A program made the position numbers and the translations under genes. From contig JAUIRK010000285.1 in NCBI GenBank assembly GCA_030549495.1, forward strand, positions 124,001 through 188,000: a stretch of DNA of 64,000 nucleotides, written 5' to 3'. Under the pieces are notes generated by a model. It worked only from the letters and a program-made list of their open reading frames with translations. It did not search any database and was not told the origin of the DNA. The DNA is from Nectonema munidae. Lineage: Eukaryota; Nematomorpha; Nectonematoida; Nectonematidae. This document shows positions 14,701 to 24,913 of the stretch, in pieces. Each line of letters begins with the position of its first letter. Positions within the stretch are counted from its first letter, which is position 1.

Positions 14701-17700
14701 AATGATTTTGAATACAAAAATATTTCTTTAAATTGTATACTATTAAATTAATTGAACAAAGCAGTAATTATAATCATATTGTAAAAATGAATCAAGTGTT
14801 AAACTCTCACAAAAGATGAGAAAAGCCTTGTTATCAACAAAATACACGCATCCACTTTACATAATTCCAAACAATTAAAAAAACTGTAATCGTATAAAAT
14901 TTAAGAAACGAATAAACGTAGGTATTTTATTCGAGATTTTACATAGACGAGTAAAGCTACTTTCTCAAACAGACTAAAAATCCTGTTTGAGTAAATTAAA
15001 TACATCACTCACTGATCAGAATGAAAATCTTAAAAGACTTTTATAAAGGATTTCATACCTGTGTAGACAACGAAATTGGCGGGAGATCCTGAATACACTT
15101 GAACATTAACACCCCATTCCTTTTCAGAGACTTCAAAACATTGCAAGGCTCTTTTCTGGCAAAGCGATTCCATTTCGTCGATGTGTTCATTTCCCCCATA
15201 ATATCTGTGCAATTAAAAAATATATATAAATGAATCAAAATAATAATCACGTGTTTTCGGAATTTTAGGACACTCTTAAGACAGAACACTCTTATATTTA
15301 ATAAATACGAAAAAAAAATAGTAAAGCCTCTTTTCAAAGTTTGAAAGTTTCATGAAATGTTTCCTAAAAAATCAAGATTTAACCGAGAAAAACTTGAACA
15401 TATTGAAAAAATTTATAGAAACCAAATTCTTCAAAAAATGTAATTTAGGTCATTTAAGGTCAATAAGGCTAATTTTTTTATTTTAAAATTTTTGAGATTG
15501 GTTGGAAGAACTAATATACCCTTATTTTTTTAATTCAATAAAGTTCATTTTTTCTGTAAAAAGTGAATATTTTGTTAAAAATATTTTTGAAATTCCTGAT
15601 TTCTAAATTATTCATATGGCATTTTTGTTTCGTTTTTGAAATTTCTTTCAATCCTCTCAAGCTCAATTAGGCACTAGTGTCCCATAAAAAAATAAGCTGC
15701 TTTGAATTATATGAAAAAACGAATTTAAAAAGATAGCAGAAATTTCAACCTGAGCATTAAAAGATTTAAATTCCAAGATTTACACCTTATCCTCGACGTT
15801 TCCAGATGTTTTAAGTGGCGCAAAAAACTGTTTAATAAAATTTTTTCATTAAAAAGTCTGAAATTATGCAGAATCTATATTATCGTAAAAAAATGCTTTT
15901 ACAAAAATAGAATCTAAAAGTAAATCTTAGTGAAATTTAGTAAAACATTGTTCATGGGAAAAAAAAGAATTACTTAGCATCTCTAAGGGGAGGTCCAGCC
16001 CCGGGTGAAGAATTTATTTGTATTAATATATCATCAATAAAATTTAATCAAGATATTTTAGACTTAAATAATATTAATAATAATAGTTAGGGCGGAGTCG
16101 GTGCACATAATTAAGAAAAGAATTGTAAAAAAGAAAAATAATCTTTATTATCTCGGCTTTAAAATAGAGGTGAGTAAATCAATACTTCCACCTTACAGTA
16201 TTTCTTGTGTTTAGAATCTTGATAAAGAGCGTAAGGTCGATATTGATATATTCCCCCTATATTGTAAAGTAGAAATATAATTTAAGATGTCTTTCTTTTT
16301 ACAATTCTTTTCTTAAATAATAATGTAATAATGATTTGCTACACTTTTTATCCAATTTTCCATGCCTATATACCTCTATTACCACGTAGGAGGCATTTTG
16401 ACTTCGACAGCATTAAAGATAGATACGCTACTGAAATTTATTGAAATTAAGGTCAAAAAAGTAGGGAGAGGGCGATATACGTTTTAAAAGGCTTATATTT
16501 TATATTGGAAATATGAAAGAAGCCAAAAAAATAAATAAATAAGACACAAAATTAAGCTGGGCCCAATCATCTTCCTTAACAAAATCCTTCCCTAGATGAG
16601 ACGGGTAATTATTGAATACATATAATCCAAGAAAACTTCCACGCCGGCTAAATTGTTAATTTTGACATTAATAACATAGATTTTTGTGTATTTGTTCAGT
16701 TTCCTATAATTAGGAAACTAAATGAGTGTATAACATTTGAAAATTCAAAAAATCAAACAAGTGAACTAAAAACCTTATTCTAATAGCGAATAAATTTAAA
16801 ATTTCTTTTCATGGAAGCAGGTCAATTCGGACTATAAATATATTGATAGACCCTTTCCCTCTGCTTGGTGACGAACGTACCACCACTTTTCAAGGTCATA
16901 AATTTTGATGAGCAATATCAAAGTCTTGATTTATTCTATTTATTTTCAATACACTCAAACTTCATCACATTGCTTGAATCATCTTTTATTTTAACTCGGT
17001 GCTTTACATCAGCAGATTTTTATTTATCTTTAAAAAATTGGAAATGTCTAGGAAGTTTGGGTAATTTTTTTTTATCAATACTCGCGTTATTCATAAATAA
17101 TTTTCTTGCTTCGTAATTCATTTGACTAATTTTTAAATTTCACCAATCAAAATTGTATGGAGAACAAAAAAATCTGAATGTTTCTACGCTGTCTTTTGAT
17201 GCAGTTTTATCATTTATTGGAGTTTTGTAAAATTTTATCGGGATATGTACAACTACCAGAGAGACCTTTTTCTGGAAAAACGAACCTGATGTGTTTAATA
17301 ACGCAGTTTCTACTTCAATTCGGCGTGATGACATCGATTCGATTCTAAGAACGCTTCATTTTTCTAATAATGAAGTAATGCCTGATAATGATAGACTTTT
17401 CAAAATAAACCCTTTATTTGAACATTTGAACGAGGTATGTAGAATCTTTGAATTACCTGAAAAGTTGAGCATTGATGAAACCATTATTCCATACTGTGGT
17501 GCGTACTGCGTACCCAGTAAAACAATTTATTAGATACGGTTTGGAGCTTATGCTTACATGATGTGATTTATTTGGATGGTATTCCCTATTGCGGGAAAGA
17601 TACCAAAACCCAAAAGTCAAAATTAGGTCAAGGTGCTGATGTTGTGTTGTCTTTTTGCTAAAAAGAAGCATATATGAAGGATGCAAAATTTATTGTGATA

Positions 17701-19146
17701 CCTTTTTCAGTAGTTCAAAGTTATGCGACGAGTTAACAAAACTAAAAATTGGCTTCACTGCGACTGTTAGGGAAAATAGCAGAAGCAGAGATCCTCTTTT
17801 ATCCAGCAAAGTTATGGCAAAGAAAAAAGAGGAGAAATTGATGTTGCCTACCAAAAAAACATGATAATGGTAATGTGGAATGATAACAAGACAGTTACTA
17901 TCGTTTCTAACGTATTTGGAGTTGAACCCAAGTCAACTGTGAAAAGATGGAGCAGCGAAAATAAAAATAAGATTGACGTTTTTATACCTAAATGTCTTGA
18001 AGAGTATAATAATTTCATGGAAGGGGTGGACATTTTTGACAAAAATATTTCTTCCTACAGAATACAAATAAGATCGAAAAAATGGTGGTGGCCATATTTT
18101 TCTTGGACGCTGTTATAATGAATAATGCATGAAAGTTGTTCTTGAAAGAAAACAACGAAAGCCCGAAAAGATGACAAAAAGAAGAAATATAGTTCATTCG
18201 ACAGGCAGTGTGAACGAGCTTTTAAAAATCCATGGGAACAAGAGAAAAGTACCAACACGCTGCTTAGTTGTTAGAAACGCTACTGCAACTTCCATACGCG
18301 TCGATCTTTTTGCCCAACACTCGCCCCTTTATAATGAAAAGTCTCGAAAGTGTAGGTGCAGAGAATGTGGAGGTGTTTGTAAATTTATTTTTCAAAGATG
18401 TGTAACTCCTCTACACCCTGAATGATTCAAAAGTTAGCATACTCATTCCAACAAATAGTTTCCTCAAAATAGCATTTGTACCACTGTATTTATCATTGCT
18501 CTTTCTTTAGATAGGGGACAAACGTCCCTTACGATTTACTTCTCATCTCAAAACTTTTTTCTATTCTTTCTTCATGCATATATAATAAAAGCATGCCTAT
18601 TTGATTTACTTTACACAATAATTATTTTTTTAATCCGTAAAAAAATTCGGAGGGAAAGGGTATTAATTGGCTTAAGGCCAAATTCTCTCAAAACGGAATT
18701 GTCTTAGAGCGAAATTATCTATAAACGCTTTTTAAAACTAGAAAAATAGTGGAGTCTTTCTCGAATTAATTAAAATGGGCATTACCATGATAAATAAATA
18801 GTTAATAAGTAATTATTATTTTTCAAAACATAATTTTAATGTATCAATATTCATAAAAACTGTTAAGGCAAGAAAATTAATACATTAAAGAAAGAAATTA
18901 AATTATAAAAATGTTCAACCTTTTGCCAGGATAACCTTCGGAATACTTGTTTGTCATGCAAGAACCTAAGGCTTCGCGAACAGCCCTACTAGTATAATTT
19001 TCAGAAGCAATCAACTCCAGACCATATTTTTGACGCTTTTTTTCTTTTTTAATAATATTATGAACTTCAGGATCTATCTTACCCAAAGAACCTGTAAGAC
19101 TTGACATTGATAACATACCTAAAGGCTTTGAAACTCCGTTTAGCAT
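2617..19146 (-). CDS. SHMT1: serine hydroxymethyltransferase (cytosolic-type), 3' truncated by window edge
   Basis: Pyridoxal-phosphate enzyme that interconverts serine plus tetrahydrofolate with glycine plus 5,10-methylene-THF. Seven exons read on the minus strand: 19146-18920, 15204-15059, 14156-14026, 9838-9757, 8171-7959, 3308-3195, 2739-2617. All have GT-AG borders and every phase joins correctly, giving about 345 residues. Family motifs seen: [47 protein letters not shown], the cofactor-lysine motif VTTTTHK (lysine about residue 252) and [11 protein letters not shown]. The family is about 470-480 residues long, so the last ~120 residues lie left of base 1; no such exon was found in 1-2616. 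The first ATG has no obvious mitochondrial presequence, so a cytosolic form is likely, although an alternative upstream exon is possible. Introns reach 4.7 kb and carry many repeats. Confidence 0.95.
3195..3308 (-). CDS. SHMT1: SHMT exon 6
   Basis: Encodes [38 protein letters not shown]. The GGPHNH motif is diagnostic of the family. The segment between RKG and the FPGLQGG motif is shorter than the usual V-K-S-V-D-P-K-T-G stretch. Donor TCAG|GTATAC, phase 1. Confidence 0.94.
4620..5720 (+). pseudogene. degenerate LINE ORF1 (PHD-like and zinc-knuckle relics)
   Basis: No frame stays open, but zinc-ligand patterns survive. Around 4795-4880 one frame reads cysteine pairs C-S-Q-C and C-C-H-E-S-G-N...C-Y-T-C, resembling the PHD finger of CR1/jockey-type ORF1 proteins. 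Near 5540-5640 a frame reads [20 protein letters not shown] then [10 protein letters not shown], a gag-type zinc-knuckle pair. It lies in an SHMT intron and is very AT-rich. A decayed ORF1 is the best reading. Confidence 0.45.
6400..7060 (+). pseudogene. non-LTR retrotransposon reverse transcriptase C-terminal relic
   Basis: Several frames together give the usual tail of an endonuclease/RT-type LINE ORF2: KEFCYLGG, a region near [42 protein letters not shown] and [15 protein letters not shown]. Stops and shifts separate the pieces at about 6598, 6700 and 6938. The same family lies at 28010-28535 in the other orientation. It is located in SHMT intron 5. Confidence 0.75.
7959..8171 (-). CDS. 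SHMT1: SHMT exon 5, cofactor-lysine exon
   Basis: Encodes [35 protein letters not shown] and then [19 protein letters not shown] and ALIFYRKG. The lysine of TTTTHK forms the internal aldimine with pyridoxal phosphate. The aspartate and histidine of ADMSH contact the cofactor ring in characterised SHMTs. Acceptor TTTAG|GATTCT, donor AAAG|GTACGC. Confidence 0.95.
8238..8353. mobile_element. piggyBac-type MITE with TTAA target duplication
   Basis: A 108-bp element (8242-8349) is bracketed by TTAA at 8238-8241 and 8350-8353. The termini are inverted: the left end begins CCCTTTGAGGACCAGGAT, and the right end read inwards begins ATCTTTGAGGACCAGAAT (15 of 18 alike). TTAA duplication is the piggyBac hallmark. 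It sits just upstream of SHMT exon 5 and has no coding capacity. Confidence 0.7.
9561..9641 (+). repeat. 80-bp repeat shared with 19365-19445
   Basis: The block beginning TAGAAATTAAAAACTAGC and containing AGATCAAGGCCATTATGCAT is nearly identical to 19365-19445, and more weakly to 19256-19301. A short recent AT-rich repeat; no coding content. Confidence 0.65.
9757..9838 (-). CDS. SHMT1: SHMT exon 4 (82 bp)
   Basis: A short exon, translated by hand: [20 protein letters not shown] followed by IPTIIIA. It matches the family segment N-P-x-T-G-x-I-D-Y-x-x-L...P-x-L-I-I-A-G. Acceptor TTTTTTTCAG|CTGAAT and donor GCAG|GTAAAT, phase 0 to phase 1. Confidence 0.92.
10985..11110 (-). repeat. dispersed AT-rich repeat, copy in SHMT intron 3
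   Basis: On the minus strand it matches the repeats at 59010-59265 and 61500-61760: AGTACGCAA, TTGATCTGATTGGAT and TTTAACCAATCAAATTAC in the same order. A fourth partial copy lies at 880-1000, also on minus. Confidence 0.6.
11160..11263 (+). repeat. 104-bp direct repeat, copy 1
   Basis: Begins CCGATACAGATGCCCACATA and ends AAATAAATATATTCTGA. Identical to 13449-13552 except for one base (GTTCAC against GTTTAC). Both copies lie in SHMT intron 3. Confidence 0.85.
11333..11622. mobile_element. hAT-like MITE with poly-G/poly-C arms
   Basis: The left end reads AGGGACGCACATCC followed by a G run; the right end read inwards reads CAGGAGCGCACATTC then a G run. The CAGG(R)GCGCACAT terminus recurs at 11829, 27511, 31304, 37473 and 37905. 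CAG-type ends suit the hAT superfamily, but I could not define an 8-bp target duplication. Confidence 0.45.
13449..13552 (+). repeat. 104-bp direct repeat, copy 2
   Basis: Second copy of the block at 11160, same orientation, 2.3 kb away in the same intron, one substitution. Flanking sequences differ on both sides. Confidence 0.85.
14026..14156 (-). CDS. SHMT1: SHMT exon 3
   Basis: Acceptor TTTACAG|CAATTC. Encodes [35 protein letters not shown] and IFFENLPYK, part of the substrate and cofactor pocket. Donor AAG|GTACAT, phase 0. Confidence 0.95.
15059..15204 (-). CDS. SHMT1: SHMT exon 2
   Basis: Acceptor TGCACAG|ATATTATGG completes the arginine of GKR-YYGG. Encodes [20 protein letters not shown] and [19 protein letters not shown]. 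Donor ACAG|GTATGA, phase 1. Confidence 0.95.
15205..17144. other. SHMT intron 1, proximal part
   Basis: AT-rich sequence before the piggyBac relic. I see no exon-like frame with splice borders and no RNA gene here. Confidence 0.5.
17145..18424 (+). pseudogene. piggyBac transposase pseudogene
   Basis: Frame-hopping pieces give the order of a DDE_Tnp_1_7 transposase: [50 protein letters not shown], then [51 protein letters not shown] and a C-terminal cysteine cluster ([10 protein letters not shown]). The SIDE motif keeps an acidic residue. At least three breaks (near 17533, 17655 and 17864) make it non-coding. It lies in SHMT intron 1. Confidence 0.85.
18920..19146 (-). CDS. SHMT1: SHMT exon 1
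   Basis: Holds the start ATG and residues 1-75, including [28 protein letters not shown] and [11 protein letters not shown]. Donor is AAAAG|GTTGAA, ending in phase 2. An AG lies about 19 bp upstream of the ATG, so the real first exon could instead be spliced in from further right. Confidence 0.9.
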
Positions 19147-19233
19147 TTTAAAAGAACTTCTAAATTTAACAAATATGAATGATTGTTAAATGACACGGCA
19201 ATTTTTAAATAGAAAAAGCAGAAAAATTAATAT

Positions 19234-19445
19234 CTACCCTAAGAATCTTGAAACGTATAAATTAAAAACCAACATTTTTTAATTAGATCAAGGCTATTAT
19301 GTCTAAAGTTTTATTATAATAGATATCTATTATATATTAAATCTACCCTAAGAATCTTGAAACGTAGAAATTAAAAACTAGCATTTTTTAATTAGATCAA
19401 GGCCATTATGCATATCATAATAGTTATTCTAATTTTGAAAAAAAA
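19234..19445 (+). repeat. tandem duplicated repeat
   Basis: CTACCCTAAGAATCTTGAAA starts at 19234 and again at 19343; each copy continues into the ATTTTTTAATTAGATCAAGG block also found at 9561. The second copy is closer to the 9561 copy than the first is. Confidence 0.65.
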
Positions 19446-20590
19446 AATTCAAATTTATTACAGATTCCAAAATATGATCAAAGAGGAAGAAAAGTAGTTA
19501 TTTAAAAAAATAAAAATTGTTTAATAGAAATAATTACAAAGTTTTAAATAATAGAAATTTAAAAAAAGTACCTTTTTCTATATTCGCTATTTTCTAAAAA
19601 AAATATGAATTAGATGAATTAGAGAAAAAATGAAAAAGAGAATTAAAAAATTTAATGAAGCTGGGTAGGTAGGTAAGTGAGATGTCAAACAACTTTGAGG
19701 ATAAAATCGATATGGTTGCGTAAGCATATAAAAGGGTGAACGATTTGACAGCGATCTTTAGGAAAATAACTTTGGGTAAAAATTTGATCTGTTAAATGAG
19801 ATTGAGTTGTGTCTGAAAAATTTAAGATTGGGCATAGTTTTATGTAGAATATGTATTGAGAATAGGTTCAATATTGTGGATTATTTTATCTAGCTCTATT
19901 AAAAGTTTGTATTTTTTTGAGATGAGGAAGAGAGGATAGCAATCCACCAGGTTTTTTATGAATATAGAGAATATTATAATTTAGGATATTCTATTAGATG
20001 TATAAGGAAATAGTATTTTTTTAAAGGAGCAGTGGCCTGATAGCATTGAAGTTTTGCAATTTCCAAAAATGATATGTTTCGCGGTAATGCCGGAAATAAA
20101 ATCATTGAAGGATAAGAGATTCTTTAAGTTCCATTTGTGATATATTAGAGATAATAGATGAATTAAAACATTGAACTTCATGAAGACAGATAAAGGTCGA
20201 TGGAAGTGGAAGGATCGTTTGGCTAACAATTTTGATAGATTGTCAAGTGTGATACACAGAATGAGATAGTGAGATTAAAATGCTTTGAAAATTTTGCCAA
20301 ACCAATATCATCCTGATATTAATGATGTCTATGAATATATTGGAACTTTCCCTAGTGAATTGATCCCTGTGCATAATAATTCTAAAAATAAACAAAAATA
20401 ATATATAAGAACTGATTTCGAAACAAAAGAGAATATTGAAAAAGAAATCCTGAAAGCGCTGACACCTAAATCTATTTATCTTTAAAGGATTATATGAATA
20501 AATATATATTCTAAGAATTCAAAATATTTTTATAATTTGAAATATTTACTTTCAAAAAACAGTTCTCTGCCATCACAAAATATTCCTGAT

Positions 20591-20680
20591 GAATTACAAT
20601 ACTTACTTAATCTAGCTACCATCTGTGATTGCGGATGAATTACAATACTTACTTAATCTAGCTACCATCGGTGATTGCTT
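20591..20680 (+). repeat. tandem duplication of about 46 bp
   Basis: The block ATTACAATACTTACTTAATC with CTAGCTACCATC(T/G)GTGATTGC occurs twice in direct succession with one difference, then diverges. Confidence 0.7.
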
Positions 20681-20971
20681 TATAAAAAGATTTTCCTAAA
20701 ACACAGGGATAAGTCCAAGTATCATTTGCTATAGAAATACTCAGCTTCTTGATATGAAAAGTTGCATTTTTTTTATCAAAGCAACAACTATTCAATTTTG
20801 GGGATAGATAGAACTTGTGCTGATCCTATCGTTTTTTGTGGGCGTGACTAATTTGTGCCAAACTCAAGAAAACTTCTTTATAAGAACATGATTTTTATTT
20901 TATAGTTTCAATAATACTCTAAAACTAATATTTATTTAATTTCAAGAACTAAATTTTTTAATTTTGATTTT

Positions 20972-21396
20972 TACAAACTGAACAATTCAACTAAAATTTA
21001 AATGCTCCTTCGTTTTAGTTTTGGAATTACAAAATTTATAGTAATATCTTTAATGCATATTTTTAATGAAAATTTGAATTTTATAATTTGTATATTGCTT
21101 TTGTAGTTTGTTTTCCCAGAATTTTTTTTATGAATTACTCAACTAATCAGAATATCAAAAACAATTTGATTTATTTCTTAAATAATTTATCTCACTTATA
21201 ATCTTGTTTTATTGAAATGGATTAAATTTTTCTTGTTTATCTTTTAGTGTTACACTTTTTGCTTAGTTTAGCCTATTTCTATGATGTGGTAACCTTTCAA
21301 ATCAAAGACTTATAAGCTGTGTGAATCAATCAATCAGCCATTTTTATACAAACTGAACAAATCAACTAAAATTTAAATGCTCCTTCGTTTAAGTTA
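20972..21396 (+). repeat. direct repeat pair, about 49 bp, 375 bp apart
   Basis: TACAAACTGAACAA(T/A)TCAACT followed by AAAATTTAAATGCTCCTTCG occurs at 20972-21020 and 21347-21396. No coding content in between. Confidence 0.65.
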
Positions 21397-22499
21397 ATTT
21401 TTTAATATTAAATTTATTCTTTATTTATTAACTAATGAAATGGAATTATCAAAATTCATTGTGATTATACTTCCTTTCTTTATTTTTAGGAGTTATTTTC
21501 TAACATTATATTGTTTGTTCATAAATTAATAATTTTATCTATATAACGATTAGGATGTGTCCATTCCGATTGCTTTATTTTATTCCTCACTAAATTTTCA
21601 GTTCTTTCCTTGAGTTCGTTGTAGAGAATACATTTTTTTTAATTAAGTTAAATGTAAATACTTTCTTCGTAGAACTTTTATCTTCATTATATTCTTCTAA
21701 TTGCTCTTGTGATGAAATTTGCATCTCAATAATCAATATCACCAGCGTCATTATGTTATAAATATTCAATATAAATCTTATGATGGATTTTATAACAAAA
21801 ATAGAGATTTAAATAAATTTATATAGTACTTATAAAAATAATTCATAAATTATATATACACTCGCGTTTTAACTAATTTTCCCCCTGGTATGGAGTGACA
21901 TTTTCTCAGATTTATCGCAGGGGTGGTGGATTCTCTAGTAACAAATACAAGCGATATTTTTTCGATATTATGTTAAATTCTCTATGATTTAACAATGTTT
22001 GATTGAATTTTCGGCCAAAATCTTTTAAATTTATGATAAAATTTTTAAAGTTTAAATCGTGATATGTAATATAAACAGACATAATTTTTCATGTGTGGTT
22101 ATTATGTAAGCTTTTATCAATTTCAAAATGTAAAAAAGTTTCTTCTATAGATTAAATATATATTCAAGTTTTAAATTTACAAAATATATCGAATGTACGT
22201 ATAATTAATATTTTTCCAAATAATTTTAAAAGATTGTGTAGTATTTTGATTTGCTCAGTTTTTCTAGATAATTACATAATTTTTTAGAAAAAATACTAAT
22301 TATTTATATAACGTAAAATTTTCATGATCGGTTTATTTGAATTTATGCTTGCTAATTTTTAATCTAGATTTTTTTAGTTTAAGTACTGAGCTTTTGGCCA
22401 ATGTTAAGTTTTTATGATAAAACGCCAAATTTTATACAGATAATTAAGAGATACATATTAAAAAATAACAAGGTTTTAAATTATAATAAAACAATAATA

Positions 22500-23477
22500 A
22501 TAATTTCGGTAAACATGTACTTTAGCGCGGTAAATTAAAAAATTCTATATATCCAAAAAAAAGCTTTATTGTAAAATAATATACGAGGCATTTACCCACA
22601 ACAACACTCTCTAAACAACATACACTTCTCTAATAGAGATAACAATATTATTAAATAGTTTATTGTAGTCAGGAAAACGAGAACGCCACATGAATTCAAA
22701 AAGGTGTCCACCAAATAAAGGTTCACTCGTTCCAAACTGACGTCTTAATTTCCTTTTAGCGCGCATCCACATATTTTCAATGCGATTCGTATAGATGCTG
22801 GGGTCATGGCGATCAACAAAATTTAAGCTGTGGTTTACAGCGTCATGTGTATATAACCCCTGACCCCTTTGTTCAATTGTGGCATAACATGCCCAACTGT
22901 CACTTATTACTCGAGTTCCTGGCAGAATCCACTCTTGTATTAGAGGATAAAGAGTATCAGTCTTTCTATTTGCCACTGTCACAAGAAAGCAATTTCCGAA
23001 TTCTCGTTCCACACCAACAAATACCCACTGTCCATCTCTATAGCGACCACGGTGATATTTCCTGTGGAAATATTTTGTTTCGTCTATTTCCACCTCTTTT
23101 GCTGTAAAATCTTCATTCAGACCGCCTATCTGCTGATTATTCACAAACAACCATTGCTCACACACCTCACGTAAAAAATTAGACCAGTCTGTCATTGTAT
23201 GTGATGATAATCCACCCAATTCTCGTGAAATATATTTAAGACAAGAATCATATACCCATAAGTAACGCTTTTCACTAAGCTCAAACGTCTGGCGTATAAA
23301 GTCCATATATCGTAGATCAGCAGTTTCTAAAACATTCTCAACGATTATATTCGGTGCACTAGGTCTACCTGCTATTTTTTATTTTTAATTGTTCTTAAAT
23401 TTGAAGAAATAAAATATAAAAATAAAAAAATATATTTTTTAATTTACCGCACTAAAGTACATGTTTACCATAATTTC
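22500..23477 (-). mobile_element. complete Merlin/IS1595-like DNA transposon
   Basis: A 962-bp element (22508-23469) with 35-bp terminal inverted repeats that begin GGTAAACATGTACTTTAG and differ at one position. It is bracketed by an exact 8-bp direct repeat, ATAATTTC, at 22500-22507 and 23470-23477. Target duplications of 8-9 bp are typical of Merlin, the eukaryotic relatives of IS1016/IS1595. The near-identical TIRs and open transposase frame indicate a young insertion. Confidence 0.9.
22611..23306 (-). CDS. ISXO2/IS1595-type DDE transposase (Merlin)
   Basis: A 231-residue frame filling most of the Merlin-like element. Core motifs: VEIDETKYF (D75), YHRGRYRDGQWVFVGVER, FLVTVANRKTDTLYPLIQEW, VISDSWACY (D136), VNHSLNFVD (H159) and NRIENMWMRAKRKLRR (E177). 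These match the DDE_Tnp_IS1595 domain. The N-terminal zinc-ribbon/helix region of longer relatives is short here. The frame is open about 26 codons above the ATG without another ATG, and the right TIR lies only about 130 bp upstream, leaving little room for another exon. Probably intact or nearly so, but activity is unproven. Confidence 0.9.
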   Translation of the reverse strand: MDFIRQTFELSEKRYLWVYDSCLKYISRELGGLSSHTMTDWSNFLREVCEQWLFVNNQQIGGLNEDFTAKEVEIDETKYFHRKYHRGRYRDGQWVFVGVEREFGNCFLVTVANRKTDTLYPLIQEWILPGTRVISDSWACYATIEQRGQGLYTHDAVNHSLNFVDRHDPSIYTNRIENMWMRAKRKLRRQFGTSEPLFGGHLFEFMWRSRFPDYNKLFNNIVISIREVYVV

Positions 23478-24067
23478 TTTTTAACACAACTATTCAATCT
23501 AAACAACTATCATTTTTATCAGGGTTGATATTTTTTTGTAAAAACCAGAAAATTCATTTAGTTATCATCTACGACGAGGGTAAGAAATTAATTTTAAACT
23601 TTAGAAAATTTATTTAGCGATGTTAAAAATTAACATGACATAAATGTAACTTTTCGCACAAACAAAAATAATATTATTGAGAGATGTACAGACTGTTCGA
23701 TTAAAATAAAATATATAAAGAATTTACAAATGTAAACACGGTATTATTTACTTTATATGATAATTTAAAACATTTTATATCTAAGCCAATTCCAGATCTT
23801 TCACATTTTTGTTTGCGATTTGTATTGTTGGCAACGCCATTTTATGTTGTTCTCAATATCAGAGCCAATGTGATTCTGGTTGTCGAAATTAAATCTTGAC
23901 AAGAAGTGGCTATATGTATAACAGATTTTAATAGATTATAATCAAGATTTTATTCTTCTGAACTTGAGCTGATCGTATCAACTTAATGTCCGCCATTTAT
24001 GTAGAGCCCACTAGTTTGTAACATACAATTTTATAATATATATTTATAATGGGTTATTATCAAAAGA

Positions 24068-24220
24068 GTGACAAAATATAAAAAAAAATCAAGAGTGACA
24101 AAATATACAAAAATTCAAAGGTTTTACTTACCTGCCTATCCTTACATAAAAAAAACTCTCTTGATTTGTCGCTATTTTAAGAGTGACAAATTATGTCACT
24201 ATTTTGATTTGTCACTCTAA
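24068..24220. mobile_element. small MITE-like inverted repeat
   Basis: AGAGTGACAAAATA at the left and TTTGTCACTCT at the right are inverted. Internal copies of GTGACAAA-type words (near 24090 and 24180) suggest nested or duplicated ends. Length is about 150 bp and no coding capacity is seen. Confidence 0.45.
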
Positions 24221-24558
24221 TGAACATCTCCCATTTATAATATATTATATACATACAATTCTTATCTAAAATAAAAGGATTTTCAATTAAACGAATTAAA
24301 AAGTACAATAAAAAATTTCCTAAAATAACATTTTAAAAATATATGGTAATTAAGACGTAAACTACGATAAAAAAATATTTAATAATGAATGCTATCTTTT
24401 ATTATAAAATTTAAAAAATTTACTTTTTCCATTTAATTTCACATTTTATTATATCTTAAATTAAATTTAATGTTTACATTGTATAAATCAATTTGTTTAA
24501 TGAATGCATAAAAATACTTTTAAATATATAACCTGACCGTTATGCCTTCAATTTACAG

Positions 24559-24646
24559 GAGTATTACGACTATCAAAATGGAATAAAACTAAGAACATTA
24601 GCTTATGTTATATTTCTCGGAATTCGCCCACCAGATGAGAAAAGCT
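24559..24646 (+). CDS. candidate exon of unrecognised gene, upstream piece
   Basis: After acceptor TTTACAG the frame reads EYYDYQNGIKLRTLAYVIFL then GIRPPDEKS, with donor AGCT|GTATAT in phase 1. Composition is protein-like and less AT-biased than its flanks. I do not recognise the family. Earlier exons must lie upstream, since there is no ATG here. Confidence 0.4.
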
Positions 24647-24716
24647 GTATATGTGTATCTCTTCATTTAGTGCTTCAATCTATTTGAATGTATGTGATTT
24701 TTTGCTTTATTGTTAG

Positions 24717-24913
24717 ATGCTCCTTTTTTGGTTACCTCCCGAAGAAAGCAAATACTCAATGTTTTCCAAAAATCCGTTACTCTAAGAGGATCCACTCTTA
24801 GCGCTAACACAAACCACGGAATGGACATTCACGATGACAATGACATTTTTTATCCCGAATTTCAACCTATCTCTTCTTCCTGTGATAAAACTCTTTGTGC
24901 AAACAGATGGTAG
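24717..24913 (+). CDS. candidate terminal exon of unrecognised gene
   Basis: Acceptor TTATTGTTAG|ATGCTCC joins in phase to the exon ending at 24646. It encodes APFLVTSRRKQILNVFQKSV, TLRGSTLSANTNHGMDIHDD and NDIFYPEFQPISSSCDKTLC, stopping at 24913. The agreeing phases and the acidic, serine-rich tail favour a real gene convergent with MRPS28. No domain recognised. Confidence 0.4.

Noticed and set aside
17140-18425. Several separate small genes
   Set aside because: The frames are consecutive pieces of one piggyBac transposase interrupted by shifts and stops.
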